This document shows positions 1 through 4,736 of a stretch of 5,171 bases of DNA, piece by piece (position 1 is the first letter of the stretch; every line of letters starts with the position of its first letter). This DNA comes from DASSZN01 sp035702805 (GTDB lineage: Bacteria > Chloroflexota > Chloroflexia > Thermomicrobiales > Thermomicrobiaceae). Position numbers and translations under genes: made by a program. Where the stretch lies: NCBI GenBank assembly GCA_035702805.1, contig DASSZN010000185.1, positions 1 to 5,171 on the forward strand, read 5' to 3'. The notes beneath the pieces were generated by a model that worked only from the letters and a program-made list of their open reading frames with translations, was not told where the DNA came from and made no database searches.

Positions 1-42
1 GGCCGCGCTCGTGTGAGCCGATCGCTGCCCGCCCGGAGGGGG

Positions 43-81
43 CGAGCGCCCGGACGGCTGGGGAGACCGTCCGGGCGCTCG
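43..81 (+). terminator. 15-bp perfect GC-rich hairpin, possible terminator
   Basis: Positions 43-57 and 67-81 are perfect reverse complements (15 bp), with a 9-base loop at 58-66. No T-tract follows on either strand, so this is not a textbook intrinsic terminator. A plus-strand reading frame entering from the left edge would stop at TGA 14-16, which would put this hairpin just after that gene's end. Too little of that frame is visible to call a gene. The strand is therefore a guess, and the hairpin could act in both directions. Confidence 0.45.
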
Positions 82-116
82 ACTCGCGTGAGGGAAGGAA
101 GGGGTCGTCGTGGCAG

Positions 117-143
117 GCGGGCCGGGCAGTACGCCCGGCCCGC
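117..143 (-). terminator. Hairpin terminator of the secreted protein gene
   Basis: Positions 117-127 pair with 133-143 (11 bp, all G or C) around the 5-base loop AGTAC. On the minus strand the hairpin begins 7 bases after the TAG stop of the gene ending at 151. The bases beyond it are pyrimidine-rich but poor in T, so it would be a non-canonical terminator or an mRNA 3'-end stabiliser. The position right behind a stop codon is the main support. Confidence 0.6.
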
Positions 144-150
144 GGCGCGA

Positions 151-852
151 CTACGGGGTGGGGGTGGCGCTGGTCGTCGGCTGGACCGACTTGCCCAGCG
201 TGTTGTTGTTGATCGCGTTGGTCAGTCGCGTCTGCAGGTTGTTGAGCAGCGCGGTCTCGCGCGACTGGGTCAGGTTGCCCTTGGCGACCGCCGCGTCGAG
301 GCGCGTCTTGGCCTTGGCCACCACGTCGCTCACCACCTGGCTGTTCGACTTGCCGTGGGCGGAGATGACCTGGCTGATGGTCTGGCCCGACTGGAGCTCG
401 CTCTTCAGCTCCTTCGGCGTGATCCCGAGGTCGTTGGCGATCTCGACCCCGATCTGGACCTTCAGGTACTGCACCAGCTGGATCCGGTTGCGCACTCGGG
501 TGACGACGCGGAAGAAGCCGAGGCCGTTGCTGGCGTTGATCTTCTGCGTCAGCGCGGCGCCCTGCGTCGAGGTGAGCTTGCCGGCGGCGACCGCGTCGTT
601 GACGGTCTGCACCTCGGTCGTCTTCAGCCCGCTCTGGAGCTGGCCGGTGCTGATGCCCAGGTTCTGGGCGAGCCGGTTGACGAAGAGCTGCGCGGCGCTC
701 GGCTGACCGGTGCTCTGGGACGAGGTGCTGCCGGTGGTCGTCGTGCTCGGCGTGGCCGGGCTGGCGGCGAAGACGTTCCCGGCGATCAGGACCCCGGCCA
801 GCGCCACCGCTACCAGCGCCCCGCTGATCGGCATCCAGTGCTTGCGAACCAT
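151..852 (-). CDS. Secreted two-repeat helical protein, function unknown
   Basis: This 233-residue protein is predicted to be exported. Residues 2-5 (VRKH) are basic, 8-26 are hydrophobic, and a VFA-A junction at 27-30 resembles a signal peptidase I site. A Ser/Thr/Pro/Gln linker follows (about 30-55). The rest contains two related helical units. The first, about 57-107, has LAQNLGIS..QL and NDAVAAGKLTS.QGAAL. The second, about 135-214, has IANDLGITPKEL and LDAAVAKGNLTQSRETALL. The second is longer by a helix carrying the GKSNSQVV stretch. The tail (222-233) is again Thr/Pro-rich. There are no cysteines and no catalytic motif I recognise. Similar 'LGI...L, GKLT..QA..L' repeats occur in uncharacterised secreted proteins of Gram-positive and Chloroflexota bacteria. 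The ATG is well supported by AAGGAGGAAT at 861-870. The gene stands alone and divergent from the VIT-family gene. A surface or envelope role is inference only. Confidence 0.88.
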   Translation of the reverse strand: MVRKHWMPISGALVAVALAGVLIAGNVFAASPATPSTTTTGSTSSQSTGQPSAAQLFVNRLAQNLGISTGQLQSGLKTTEVQTVNDAVAAGKLTSTQGAALTQKINASNGLGFFRVVTRVRNRIQLVQYLKVQIGVEIANDLGITPKELKSELQSGQTISQVISAHGKSNSQVVSDVVAKAKTRLDAAVAKGNLTQSRETALLNNLQTRLTNAINNNTLGKSVQPTTSATPTP

Positions 853-860
853 GGCTTCCG

Positions 861-870
861 ATTCCTCCTT
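861..870 (-). promoter_or_regulatory. Strong ribosome binding site fixing the start at 852
   Basis: On the minus strand this reads AAGGAGGAAT, containing a complete AAGGAGG core at 864-870. It is 11 bases from the ATG at 850-852. It is the strongest Shine-Dalgarno in the window and settles the start of the secreted protein gene. It begins one base after the 3' foot of the leader hairpin at 872-914. Confidence 0.85.
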
Positions 871-871
871 G

Positions 872-914
872 AGTCTCGCTGAGCAACCCCCGTGGGTTGT
901 CCAGCTCCGAGACT
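872..914 (-). promoter_or_regulatory. 5'-leader hairpin abutting the ribosome binding site
   Basis: In the minus-strand transcript AGUCUCG (914-908) pairs with CGAGACU (878-872), CUG (904-902) with CAG (881-879), and CAACCC (899-894) with GGGUUG (889-884) around the tetraloop ACGG (893-890). Small bulges separate the three stems. The structure ends one base before the Shine-Dalgarno. The predicted transcription start falls at its 5' end, so it would form almost the whole upstream leader. It matches no riboswitch class I know. An mRNA-stabilising or translation-tuning hairpin is the simplest reading. Confidence 0.55.
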
Positions 915-922
915 AGCCCGCC

Positions 923-951
923 AATGTAAACGGGCTGTGACACGACGTCGG
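923..951 (-). promoter_or_regulatory. Candidate promoter of the secreted protein gene
   Basis: The minus strand offers a -10-like TACATT (928-923), 17 bases from a weak -35-like CCGACG (951-946). Transcription would start near 914-916, exactly where the leader hairpin begins. That agreement is the main reason to favour it. The -35 matches consensus at only three positions, so the call is tentative. Confidence 0.4.
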
Positions 952-977
952 AGGTCCGCGATTGGCGGCCCGCCGGC

Positions 978-1006
978 TTGGAGGGCGGGCCCGGAACTGG
1001 TATCGT
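978..1006 (+). promoter_or_regulatory. Candidate promoter of the VIT-family gene
   Basis: TTGGAG (978-983) and TATCGT (1001-1006) are 17 bases apart, and a TGG just before the -10 (998-1000) gives an extended -10 element. Transcription would begin near 1013, placing the palindrome at 1020-1038 immediately downstream, where a bound repressor would block elongation. An alternative -10, TACATA at 1039-1044, abuts the palindrome but has no good -35. Confidence 0.45.
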
Positions 1007-1019
1007 TAACCTGAAAGGT

Positions 1020-1038
1020 GAGAATGAGTCTCATTCGC
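1020..1038 (+). promoter_or_regulatory. Fur-box-like palindrome upstream of iron transporter gene
   Basis: The 19-bp site GAGAATGAGTCTCATTCGC contains a perfect 7-1-7 inverted repeat, GAATGAG-T-CTCATTC (1022-1036). By eye it matches the classical enterobacterial Fur box (GATAATGATAATCATTATC) at 13 of 19 positions. It sits between the predicted promoter and the GTG start of a VIT-family gene, where a metal-sensing regulator is expected. The palindrome is seen directly. Binding by Fur rather than Mur, Zur, Irr or a DtxR-type protein is inference. Confidence 0.6.
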
Positions 1039-1048
1039 TACATAACCC

Positions 1049-1066
1049 GACGGATGGGAGTCCGTC
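1049..1066 (+). promoter_or_regulatory. Small leader hairpin before the VIT-family gene
   Basis: GACGGA (1049-1054) is perfectly complementary to TCCGTC (1061-1066) with the 6-base loop TGGGAG. It lies in the leader between the palindrome and the purine-rich GGAAGGAAG ribosome binding site (about 1076-1084). No T-tract follows, so it is not an attenuator of the usual type. It does not resemble the Mn2+ (yybP-ykoY) or NiCo riboswitch cores as I know them. Confidence 0.35.
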
Positions 1067-1090
1067 TCCAACGCAGGAAGGAAGTCAATC

Positions 1091-1672
1091 GTGCGCTACG
1101 CTGGAGACCCAACCGAGTCCGCGGACGAATCACCCCCGGCGTCTTCCCACTGGTGGTCGGGGATTCTGCCCGGCCTGCACTCCGACACCAACACGGACGA
1201 GCAGAACGAGAACCGCGTGCTGCTCCAGATCGTCCAGCCAGCGCTGGTCGGCCTGATGGATGGCTCGGTCTCGACGCTGGCCCCGATCTTCGCCACCGCC
1301 TACGCTACGCACACGCCGCACACCGCCTTCCTGGTCGGTGTGGCGGCCGCCGTCGGCGCCGGGATCAGCATGGGCTTTGCCGAGGCGCTCTCCGACTCCG
1401 GTGAGATCACCGGCCGCGGGCACCCGATCCAGCGCGGCGCGATCACCGGCGGGGCCACCTTCTTCGGCGGCATCTTCCACACGGTGCCGTTCCTGCTCCC
1501 GAACCTGCAGCTGGCCCTCTACATCGCCTACCTGGTAGTCGGCGTCGAGCTGATGGCGATCGCGCTGATTCGGCACCGCTTCTTCGACATGTCGATGCTG
1601 AAGTCGGCGGTCCAGGTTATTCTCGGCGGCGCGCTCGTCTTCGTCGCTGGCGTGCTCATCGGCAGCTCGTAG
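1091..1672 (+). CDS. VIT/CCC1-family iron transporter, MbfA-like without ferritin domain
   Basis: This 193-residue membrane protein probably moves Fe2+ (perhaps Mn2+) across the cytoplasmic membrane, most likely outward. Residues 45-193 follow the C-terminal VIT-like domain of MbfA (erythrin-vacuolar iron transport family). The helix-1 motif GLMDGSVSTLAP is at 54-65 with Asp57. GISMGFAEALSD at 91-102 has Glu98, at the position of the family's conserved metal-site Glu. GRGHP is at 108-112, FHTVPFLLP at 129-137 and the C-terminal IGSS at 190-193. Five membrane segments are likely. MbfA proteins are about 320 residues with an N-terminal ferritin-like erythrin domain. Here only a short hydrophilic, acidic head (1-44) precedes the VIT part. 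The GTG start is forced: an in-frame TAA at 1043-1045 lies upstream with no other start codon between, and GGAAGGAAG provides a ribosome binding site. A Fur-like palindrome lies upstream and a strong terminator downstream, so the gene is probably monocistronic. Family assignment is firm; transport direction is inference. Confidence 0.9.
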   Translation: MRYAGDPTESADESPPASSHWWSGILPGLHSDTNTDEQNENRVLLQIVQPALVGLMDGSVSTLAPIFATAYATHTPHTAFLVGVAAAVGAGISMGFAEALSDSGEITGRGHPIQRGAITGGATFFGGIFHTVPFLLPNLQLALYIAYLVVGVELMAIALIRHRFFDMSMLKSAVQVILGGALVFVAGVLIGSS

Positions 1673-1699
1673 TCCGCCGCCCATCACCCACGAACAGGC

Positions 1700-1731
1700 C
1701 GCCCGGTCGCGGGAATCCCCGCGACCGGGCG
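1700..1731 (+). terminator. Strong hairpin terminator between convergent genes
   Basis: Positions 1700-1713 pair perfectly with 1718-1731 (14 bp) around the loop AATC. On the plus strand it is 27 bases past the TAG of the VIT-family gene and is followed by TTCTCGTGT, a modest T-rich tail. It also faces the convergent PAP2 gene ending at 1768 and may stop transcription from both sides. A smaller hairpin (1743-1748 with 1754-1759, 6 bp) lies closer to the PAP2 stop. Confidence 0.85.
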
Positions 1732-1767
1732 TTCTCGTGTGCCGGCCGACGCACGGCCGCATCCCCG

Positions 1768-2520
1768 TCAGATGCTTGCCACCGGCCGTGCGCCCGCCCC
1801 ACGCGGCACGATCCGGTCCGCCCCCAGCGCCAGCAACATCCCGGCGACCACGTCGAGGACGAAGTGGTTCCCGGTGGCGACCGTGGCCGCTCCCATCGCG
1901 GCCCCGTAGAGGTGGCCGAGCCAGGTGATCCGTCGCCCGCTCACCCGGACCAGGCTGAGGCTGACGAAGAGCGCGAAGGACGCGTGCAGGCTCGGCATCG
2001 CCGCGTAGGGGTTGTAGAGCAACGCGATCGCTGGCTGGTCGTAGTTCACGCCGCTGTAGGCCACCAGCGTGTCGTGAAAGCCGAGCCCGGGGAAGAGCCG
2101 CGGCGGAGCAAGCGGGTAGATCAGGTAGACCGGGATGGCGACTGCCAGGATCAGGATGAAGACGGTGCGGATCTCGTGGAATCGGTCCGGATGCCGGGCG
2201 ATGACCCAGACCGCCACCGCGACCGGGGCGACCAGGTGGGGCGTGATGTACGTGAAGTCGAGCAGCGTGAGCACCGTCGGGTGCGCCAGCGCCCAGCGCT
2301 GGAACCGCAGTTCGCCGAGCATTCCCAGTCGCCGCTCGACGTCCATCACCGCGACGCCGTGCGCTATCGCGACGGCGTGCCGCGCGCCGGCAATGCCGCG
2401 CACCAGTTCGTGGAAGCCGAAGAAGAGTCCGACGACGGCAACGTCCGCGATGGCGTGCCGCACGCCGTAGCGCGGCGTGAGTCCCGGACTGCTCCGGATG
2501 CCTCTGAGCACGAGCCTCAT
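1768..2520 (-). CDS. PAP2-superfamily membrane phosphatase/phosphotransferase (PAP2_3, AUR1-like)
   Basis: This 250-residue integral membrane protein has the PAP2 catalytic signature. APPR (138-141, Arg141) corresponds to motif 1. PSLH (176-179, His179) is motif 2, in the PSLHA form typical of the PAP2_3/inositol phosphorylceramide synthase (AUR1) branch rather than PSGH. TGNHFVLDVVAG (216-227) is motif 3 with His219 and Asp223, the nucleophile pair. About six hydrophobic segments are visible (roughly 24-40, 84-108, 117-135, 178-193, 199-214, 220-235). Family members remove or transfer lipid-linked phosphate head groups on the outer face of the membrane. Whether this one is a phosphatase or an inositol-phosphate transferase cannot be told from sequence. 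The ATG at 2518-2520 lacks a clear Shine-Dalgarno. GTG codons at residue 4 or 20 are alternatives, and neither removes a motif. It follows the MFS gene on the same strand after 147 bases and may depend on read-through from it. Confidence 0.88.
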   Translation of the reverse strand: MRLVLRGIRSSPGLTPRYGVRHAIADVAVVGLFFGFHELVRGIAGARHAVAIAHGVAVMDVERRLGMLGELRFQRWALAHPTVLTLLDFTYITPHLVAPVAVAVWVIARHPDRFHEIRTVFILILAVAIPVYLIYPLAPPRLFPGLGFHDTLVAYSGVNYDQPAIALLYNPYAAMPSLHASFALFVSLSLVRVSGRRITWLGHLYGAAMGAATVATGNHFVLDVVAGMLLALGADRIVPRGAGARPVASI

Positions 2521-2534
2521 CGGCCGGGTCGCCC

Positions 2535-2552
2535 GGCACGGTGACCCGTGCC
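2535..2552 (-). promoter_or_regulatory. Hairpin in the MFS-PAP2 intergenic gap
   Basis: GGCACGG (2535-2541) pairs perfectly with CCGTGCC (2546-2552), with a 4-base loop, 15 bases upstream of the PAP2 start. Without a T-tract a terminator role is weak. It may affect translation of the PAP2 gene or processing of an MFS-PAP2 transcript. A second weak hairpin (2638-2643 with 2651-2656) lies just after the MFS stop. I see no convincing promoter in the 2521-2666 gap. Confidence 0.3.
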
Positions 2553-2666
2553 ATGAGCGGGGCGGTTCAGGGGCGGCTCCCCTCGCCTGCGCGCGGTCAC
2601 GCGTCGATCCGCGCCCGGGTGGCTACGCGGTGGACGCCCGGCAGCCATCGTGCCGGCGGCGTGGGG

Positions 2667-4019
2667 TCAGTCGGAGTGGGCCGCGGCGACGGCCTCCTCG
2701 GCCGGCGCGCCGCCGCCGATGCGGCGGTAGCCGGGGTAGAACACCGCTAGGCCGCCGACGAAGGCGGAGCAGAAGCCACCCGAGAGCAGCAGCGTCAGCG
2801 GGGTGGTGATGGCGTCGGCGACCGCGCTGATCGGCAACACCGTGATCGGCCGGATCGACTGGGCCACCATGTAGACGCCCATCACCCGGCCGTAGACAGC
2901 CTCGTCGGTGTTCATCATGATCAACGCGCTGTTCAGCGCCTGGTAGGCATCCCCCGCCAGCCCGGTGAAGAACAGGAAGGGCAGCGCCGCCCAGAGCACG
3001 TCCACCCGCACGAAGTACGCGAAGCCGACCAGCATCACCCCGAACAGGATGCCGAGCGCCAGCTGGAGCTTGGGCTTGTTCGGGTACCGCGCCAGGTAGG
3101 CGATCGCCAGCGTCCCGAACAGGGCGCCGATGCCCGCGATCGTCAGGAGCACGCCCAGCCCGGTCGAGCCGATGTGCAGGTTGCCCAGCGCCACCACCGG
3201 CATCAGGCTCAGGTACGGCATCCCAATAGCCAGCGGGATGAAGCCGAGGCTCATCAAGACCAGCAGCGCCGGTTTGCGCCAGATGTAGCGGAAACCGTCG
3301 CCCAGGCTGCCGCGCATGCTGGCGCCACGCTTCATCACCGCCCGGCCTTCATTCCGGACCCGGTAGATCGACAGCCATACCCAGATGTAGCAGGCTGCCA
3401 CCAGGAAATAGACGCCGGCCAGGTTGACGAACGAGACGGCGATCAGCACCCCGGCAAGCGCCGGGCCGACCACGCGAGTGAAGTTCATGCCGGCCGAGTT
3501 GAGCGAGACGGCGTTGGCCAGGTTGTCGCCCCGGCCAACGATCTGGGGGATGTAGGCCTGGCGGGCCGGCATGTTGATGGCAAAGGCGGCGCCCTGAAAC
3601 AGGCCGGCCACGATCAGCCAGTTGATCGTCATCAAGTTCGTGGCGACGAGGATGGCCTGGAAGAGCGCGATCAACCCGAGCGCCAGCTGTGTCCAGAGGA
3701 GGACCGAGCGCTTGGCGAAGCGGTCGGCCACCACTCCGCCGACCGGTGAGAGAACGATGCGCGGGAGCCCCATCGCCATGGTGACCAGTCCGAGCGAGAG
3801 GGCGTTGCCGGTCAGTTCGTAGGCCAGGTAGCCGCGGGCCACCTGCTGCATCTGCATCGCCATCCAGGACCCCATGAACCCCCACCAGAGGATCCGGAAG
3901 TCCCGCACGGCGAGCGACTCGAAGGTCTGTGCCGCGGCGGCGCGGATGTGCGCGACCGTCCCCAGGCTCGGTCCCGCCGGGAGCGAGCCGTCAGCGCGCA
4001 GCGGACGGTTGATCCGCAT
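2667..4019 (-). CDS. Major facilitator superfamily exporter (MFS_3/EntS-like)
   Basis: This 450-residue transporter has about 12 membrane helices and probably exports small molecules by proton antiport. After a soluble head (1-35) comes VRDFRILWWGFMGSWMAMQ (38-56), typical of the MFS_3 branch that includes the siderophore exporter EntS. GGVVADRFAKR (94-104) is the motif A loop between helices 2 and 3 with Asp99 and Arg100. PARQAYIP (151-158) and NSAGMNFTRVVGPALAG (174-190) follow, the last carrying a motif C-like GPALAG seen in antiporters. A basic loop at about 219-245 separates the two six-helix halves, and the second-half counterpart of motif A is degenerate. The soluble tail is about 433-450. 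The ATG is backed by AGGAG (4033-4029), 9 bases away. The substrate is unknown. EntS similarity is to a wide family and does not imply siderophore export. A long structured leader precedes the gene, and the PAP2 gene follows on the same strand. Confidence 0.92.
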   Translation of the reverse strand: MRINRPLRADGSLPAGPSLGTVAHIRAAAAQTFESLAVRDFRILWWGFMGSWMAMQMQQVARGYLAYELTGNALSLGLVTMAMGLPRIVLSPVGGVVADRFAKRSVLLWTQLALGLIALFQAILVATNLMTINWLIVAGLFQGAAFAINMPARQAYIPQIVGRGDNLANAVSLNSAGMNFTRVVGPALAGVLIAVSFVNLAGVYFLVAACYIWVWLSIYRVRNEGRAVMKRGASMRGSLGDGFRYIWRKPALLVLMSLGFIPLAIGMPYLSLMPVVALGNLHIGSTGLGVLLTIAGIGALFGTLAIAYLARYPNKPKLQLALGILFGVMLVGFAYFVRVDVLWAALPFLFFTGLAGDAYQALNSALIMMNTDEAVYGRVMGVYMVAQSIRPITVLPISAVADAITTPLTLLLSGGFCSAFVGGLAVFYPGYRRIGGGAPAEEAVAAAHSD

Positions 4020-4028
4020 CGCATCGAT

Positions 4029-4059
4029 CTCCTGTAGTGGCCCCAGGGAGCGTGGGGCC
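4029..4059 (-). promoter_or_regulatory. MFS ribosome binding site with adjacent hairpin
   Basis: AGGAG (4033-4029 on the minus strand) is 9 bases from the ATG at 4017-4019 and supports that start. Five bases upstream of it, 4039-4045 pairs with 4053-4059 (7 bp, GGCCCCA/TGGGGCC) around a 7-base loop. This repeats the hairpin-next-to-ribosome-site layout seen before the secreted protein gene. Confidence 0.5.
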
Positions 4060-4121
4060 GTCCCCCCGCGAAGCGACCCGTCCGGTACCCGGACCCGCGT
4101 CGGTCACAGCCGATCGCGTGG

Positions 4122-4151
4122 TGCCGGCGGGTGCATCCACCGCCGCCGGCA
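4122..4151 (-). promoter_or_regulatory. Strong hairpin in the MFS leader
   Basis: TGCCGGCGG (4122-4130) pairs with CCGCCGGCA (4143-4151), and GTG (4131-4133) with CAC (4138-4140) around CATC, leaving a 2-base bulge: 12 base pairs in all. A second leader stem, GTCCGG/CCGGAC at 4080-4085 and 4089-4094, lies nearer the gene. Neither is followed by a T-tract. They may be attenuation or stability elements, or reflect the high GC content. Confidence 0.35.
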
Positions 4152-4212
4152 TTGCCGGACGTCGGCGGCGTGCCGCGCAGTCACCCCCCCCACCGCGCCG
4201 CCCCGCTTTCCC

Positions 4213-4245
4213 AGTATATATCACCTTCAGCACTTTGCGCATCAA
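4213..4245 (-). promoter_or_regulatory. Candidate promoter of the MFS gene in an AT-rich island
   Basis: On the minus strand TATACT (4218-4213) matches five of six -10 consensus bases. Overlapping it, GATATA (4222-4217) is 17 bases from TTGATG (4245-4240), a fair -35. Transcription would start near 4206-4210, giving a leader of almost 190 bases. The local AT-richness supports a promoter. Which -10 is used cannot be decided, because the best -10 has a 21-base spacer to that -35. Confidence 0.5.
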
Positions 4246-4374
4246 TATAGTTGGAATGGCCGCCGAGGAGGAGGGTCGCCTGGCTGAAGCCGCCCCCGCC
4301 GTCGACGGACCCAGTATCGCACGACCGGCGGGGACGTCGTGGTCGCGCCGGGCCGTCCGGACCGGGATCCGGAG

Positions 4375-4728
4375 TCAGGCGAGCAGGAGGGCGACGAAGA
4401 GGGCCACGCCGGCAGTCGCGGTCGGCAGCGCCGTCCAGAGCCAGCGCGGGTCGGCGGGGACCGGCAGCGGCGGCAGGTCCTGGCCCGGCTCATCCTCGGG
4501 GTCCAGCGGGGGCAGCGCCGGTGTGCCGCGGCGCGCCGCCATGACCAGCAGCACCGACTCGCCGAGCAGCGCCACGACCGCGAGCTTCGGCCAGGGGGCG
4601 TTGCTCGCGCCGGTCAGTCGCGGGATGACGAAGGCGGCGGCCAGCGTCACGACCGTCAGCGCCAGCCCGATCCAGATTCGCCCGATCACCCGTCGCACGC
4701 CGTGGCCCCTTCGTTTCGCTGCGAACAT
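4375..4728 (-). CDS. Small three-helix membrane protein, function unknown
   Basis: From the ATG at 4726-4728 this gives 117 residues that I do not recognise as a named family. The visible layout is a basic N-terminus (KRRGHGVRRVIGR, 5-17), membrane segment 1 at about 18-36, segment 2 at about 48-65, a Pro/Asp/Glu-rich loop at 66-95 (LPPLDPEDEPGQDLPPLP), and segment 3 at about 96-116 running to the C-terminus. There are no cysteines or obvious catalytic residues. The start is uncertain. The TACAAT at 4742-4737 would put the transcript start only a few bases before this ATG. A GTG at 4698-4696 (107 residues) has AAGGGG 7 bases upstream and fits that transcript better. A longer frame from a GTG at 4836 lacks a ribosome site and adds low-complexity sequence, so I left it out. 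The gene is alone on its strand, divergent from the DAO gene. It may be a minor membrane accessory protein, but nothing shows a role. Confidence 0.65.
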   Translation of the reverse strand: MFAAKRRGHGVRRVIGRIWIGLALTVVTLAAAFVIPRLTGASNAPWPKLAVVALLGESVLLVMAARRGTPALPPLDPEDEPGQDLPPLPVPADPRWLWTALPTATAGVALFVALLLA

Positions 4729-4736
4729 CGTCCCTG

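Larger units (their letters stand above)
4020..4374. other. 355-bp intergenic region upstream of the MFS gene
   Basis: No gene is supported here. The region holds the MFS ribosome binding site and leader hairpins (4039-4059, 4080-4094, 4122-4151), an 8-base C run at 4184-4191 (G run in the transcript), and an AT-rich island at about 4213-4256 that stands out from the GC-rich surroundings and probably contains the promoter. The octamer CCCAGTAT occurs at 4210-4217 and again exactly 100 bases on at 4310-4317. On the minus strand each copy reads as a -10-like NATACT followed by GGG. The end of the small membrane protein gene at 4375 has no clear terminator. Confidence 0.6.

Noticed and set aside
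2..16. Possible C-terminal tail of a plus-strand gene (reading Ala-Ala-Leu-Val-stop)
   Set aside because: Four codons are too few to support a gene; kept only as context for the hairpin at 43-81.
13..882. Plus-strand reading frame of 289 codons opposite the secreted protein
   Set aside because: It is Arg/Gly-rich with no domain or ribosome site, while the opposite strand has a signal peptide, internal repeats and a perfect Shine-Dalgarno.
1018..1404. Plus-strand frame starting inside the Fur-like palindrome
   Set aside because: It overlaps the VIT gene in another frame, starts within a likely operator, and its translation is Arg-rich and patternless.
2333..2400. Repeated GCGACG/GCCGTGC words
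   Set aside because: They lie inside the PAP2 coding region and are explained by GC-rich codons for repeated Ala, Val and Arg.
1130..2554. Long minus-strand reading frame of 474 codons across the VIT and PAP2 genes
   Set aside because: It is rich in Arg, Ala, Gly and His without hydrophobic pattern, lies antisense to the VIT gene and in another frame of the PAP2 gene, and crosses a strong terminator hairpin. It is a shadow of GC-rich coding sequence.
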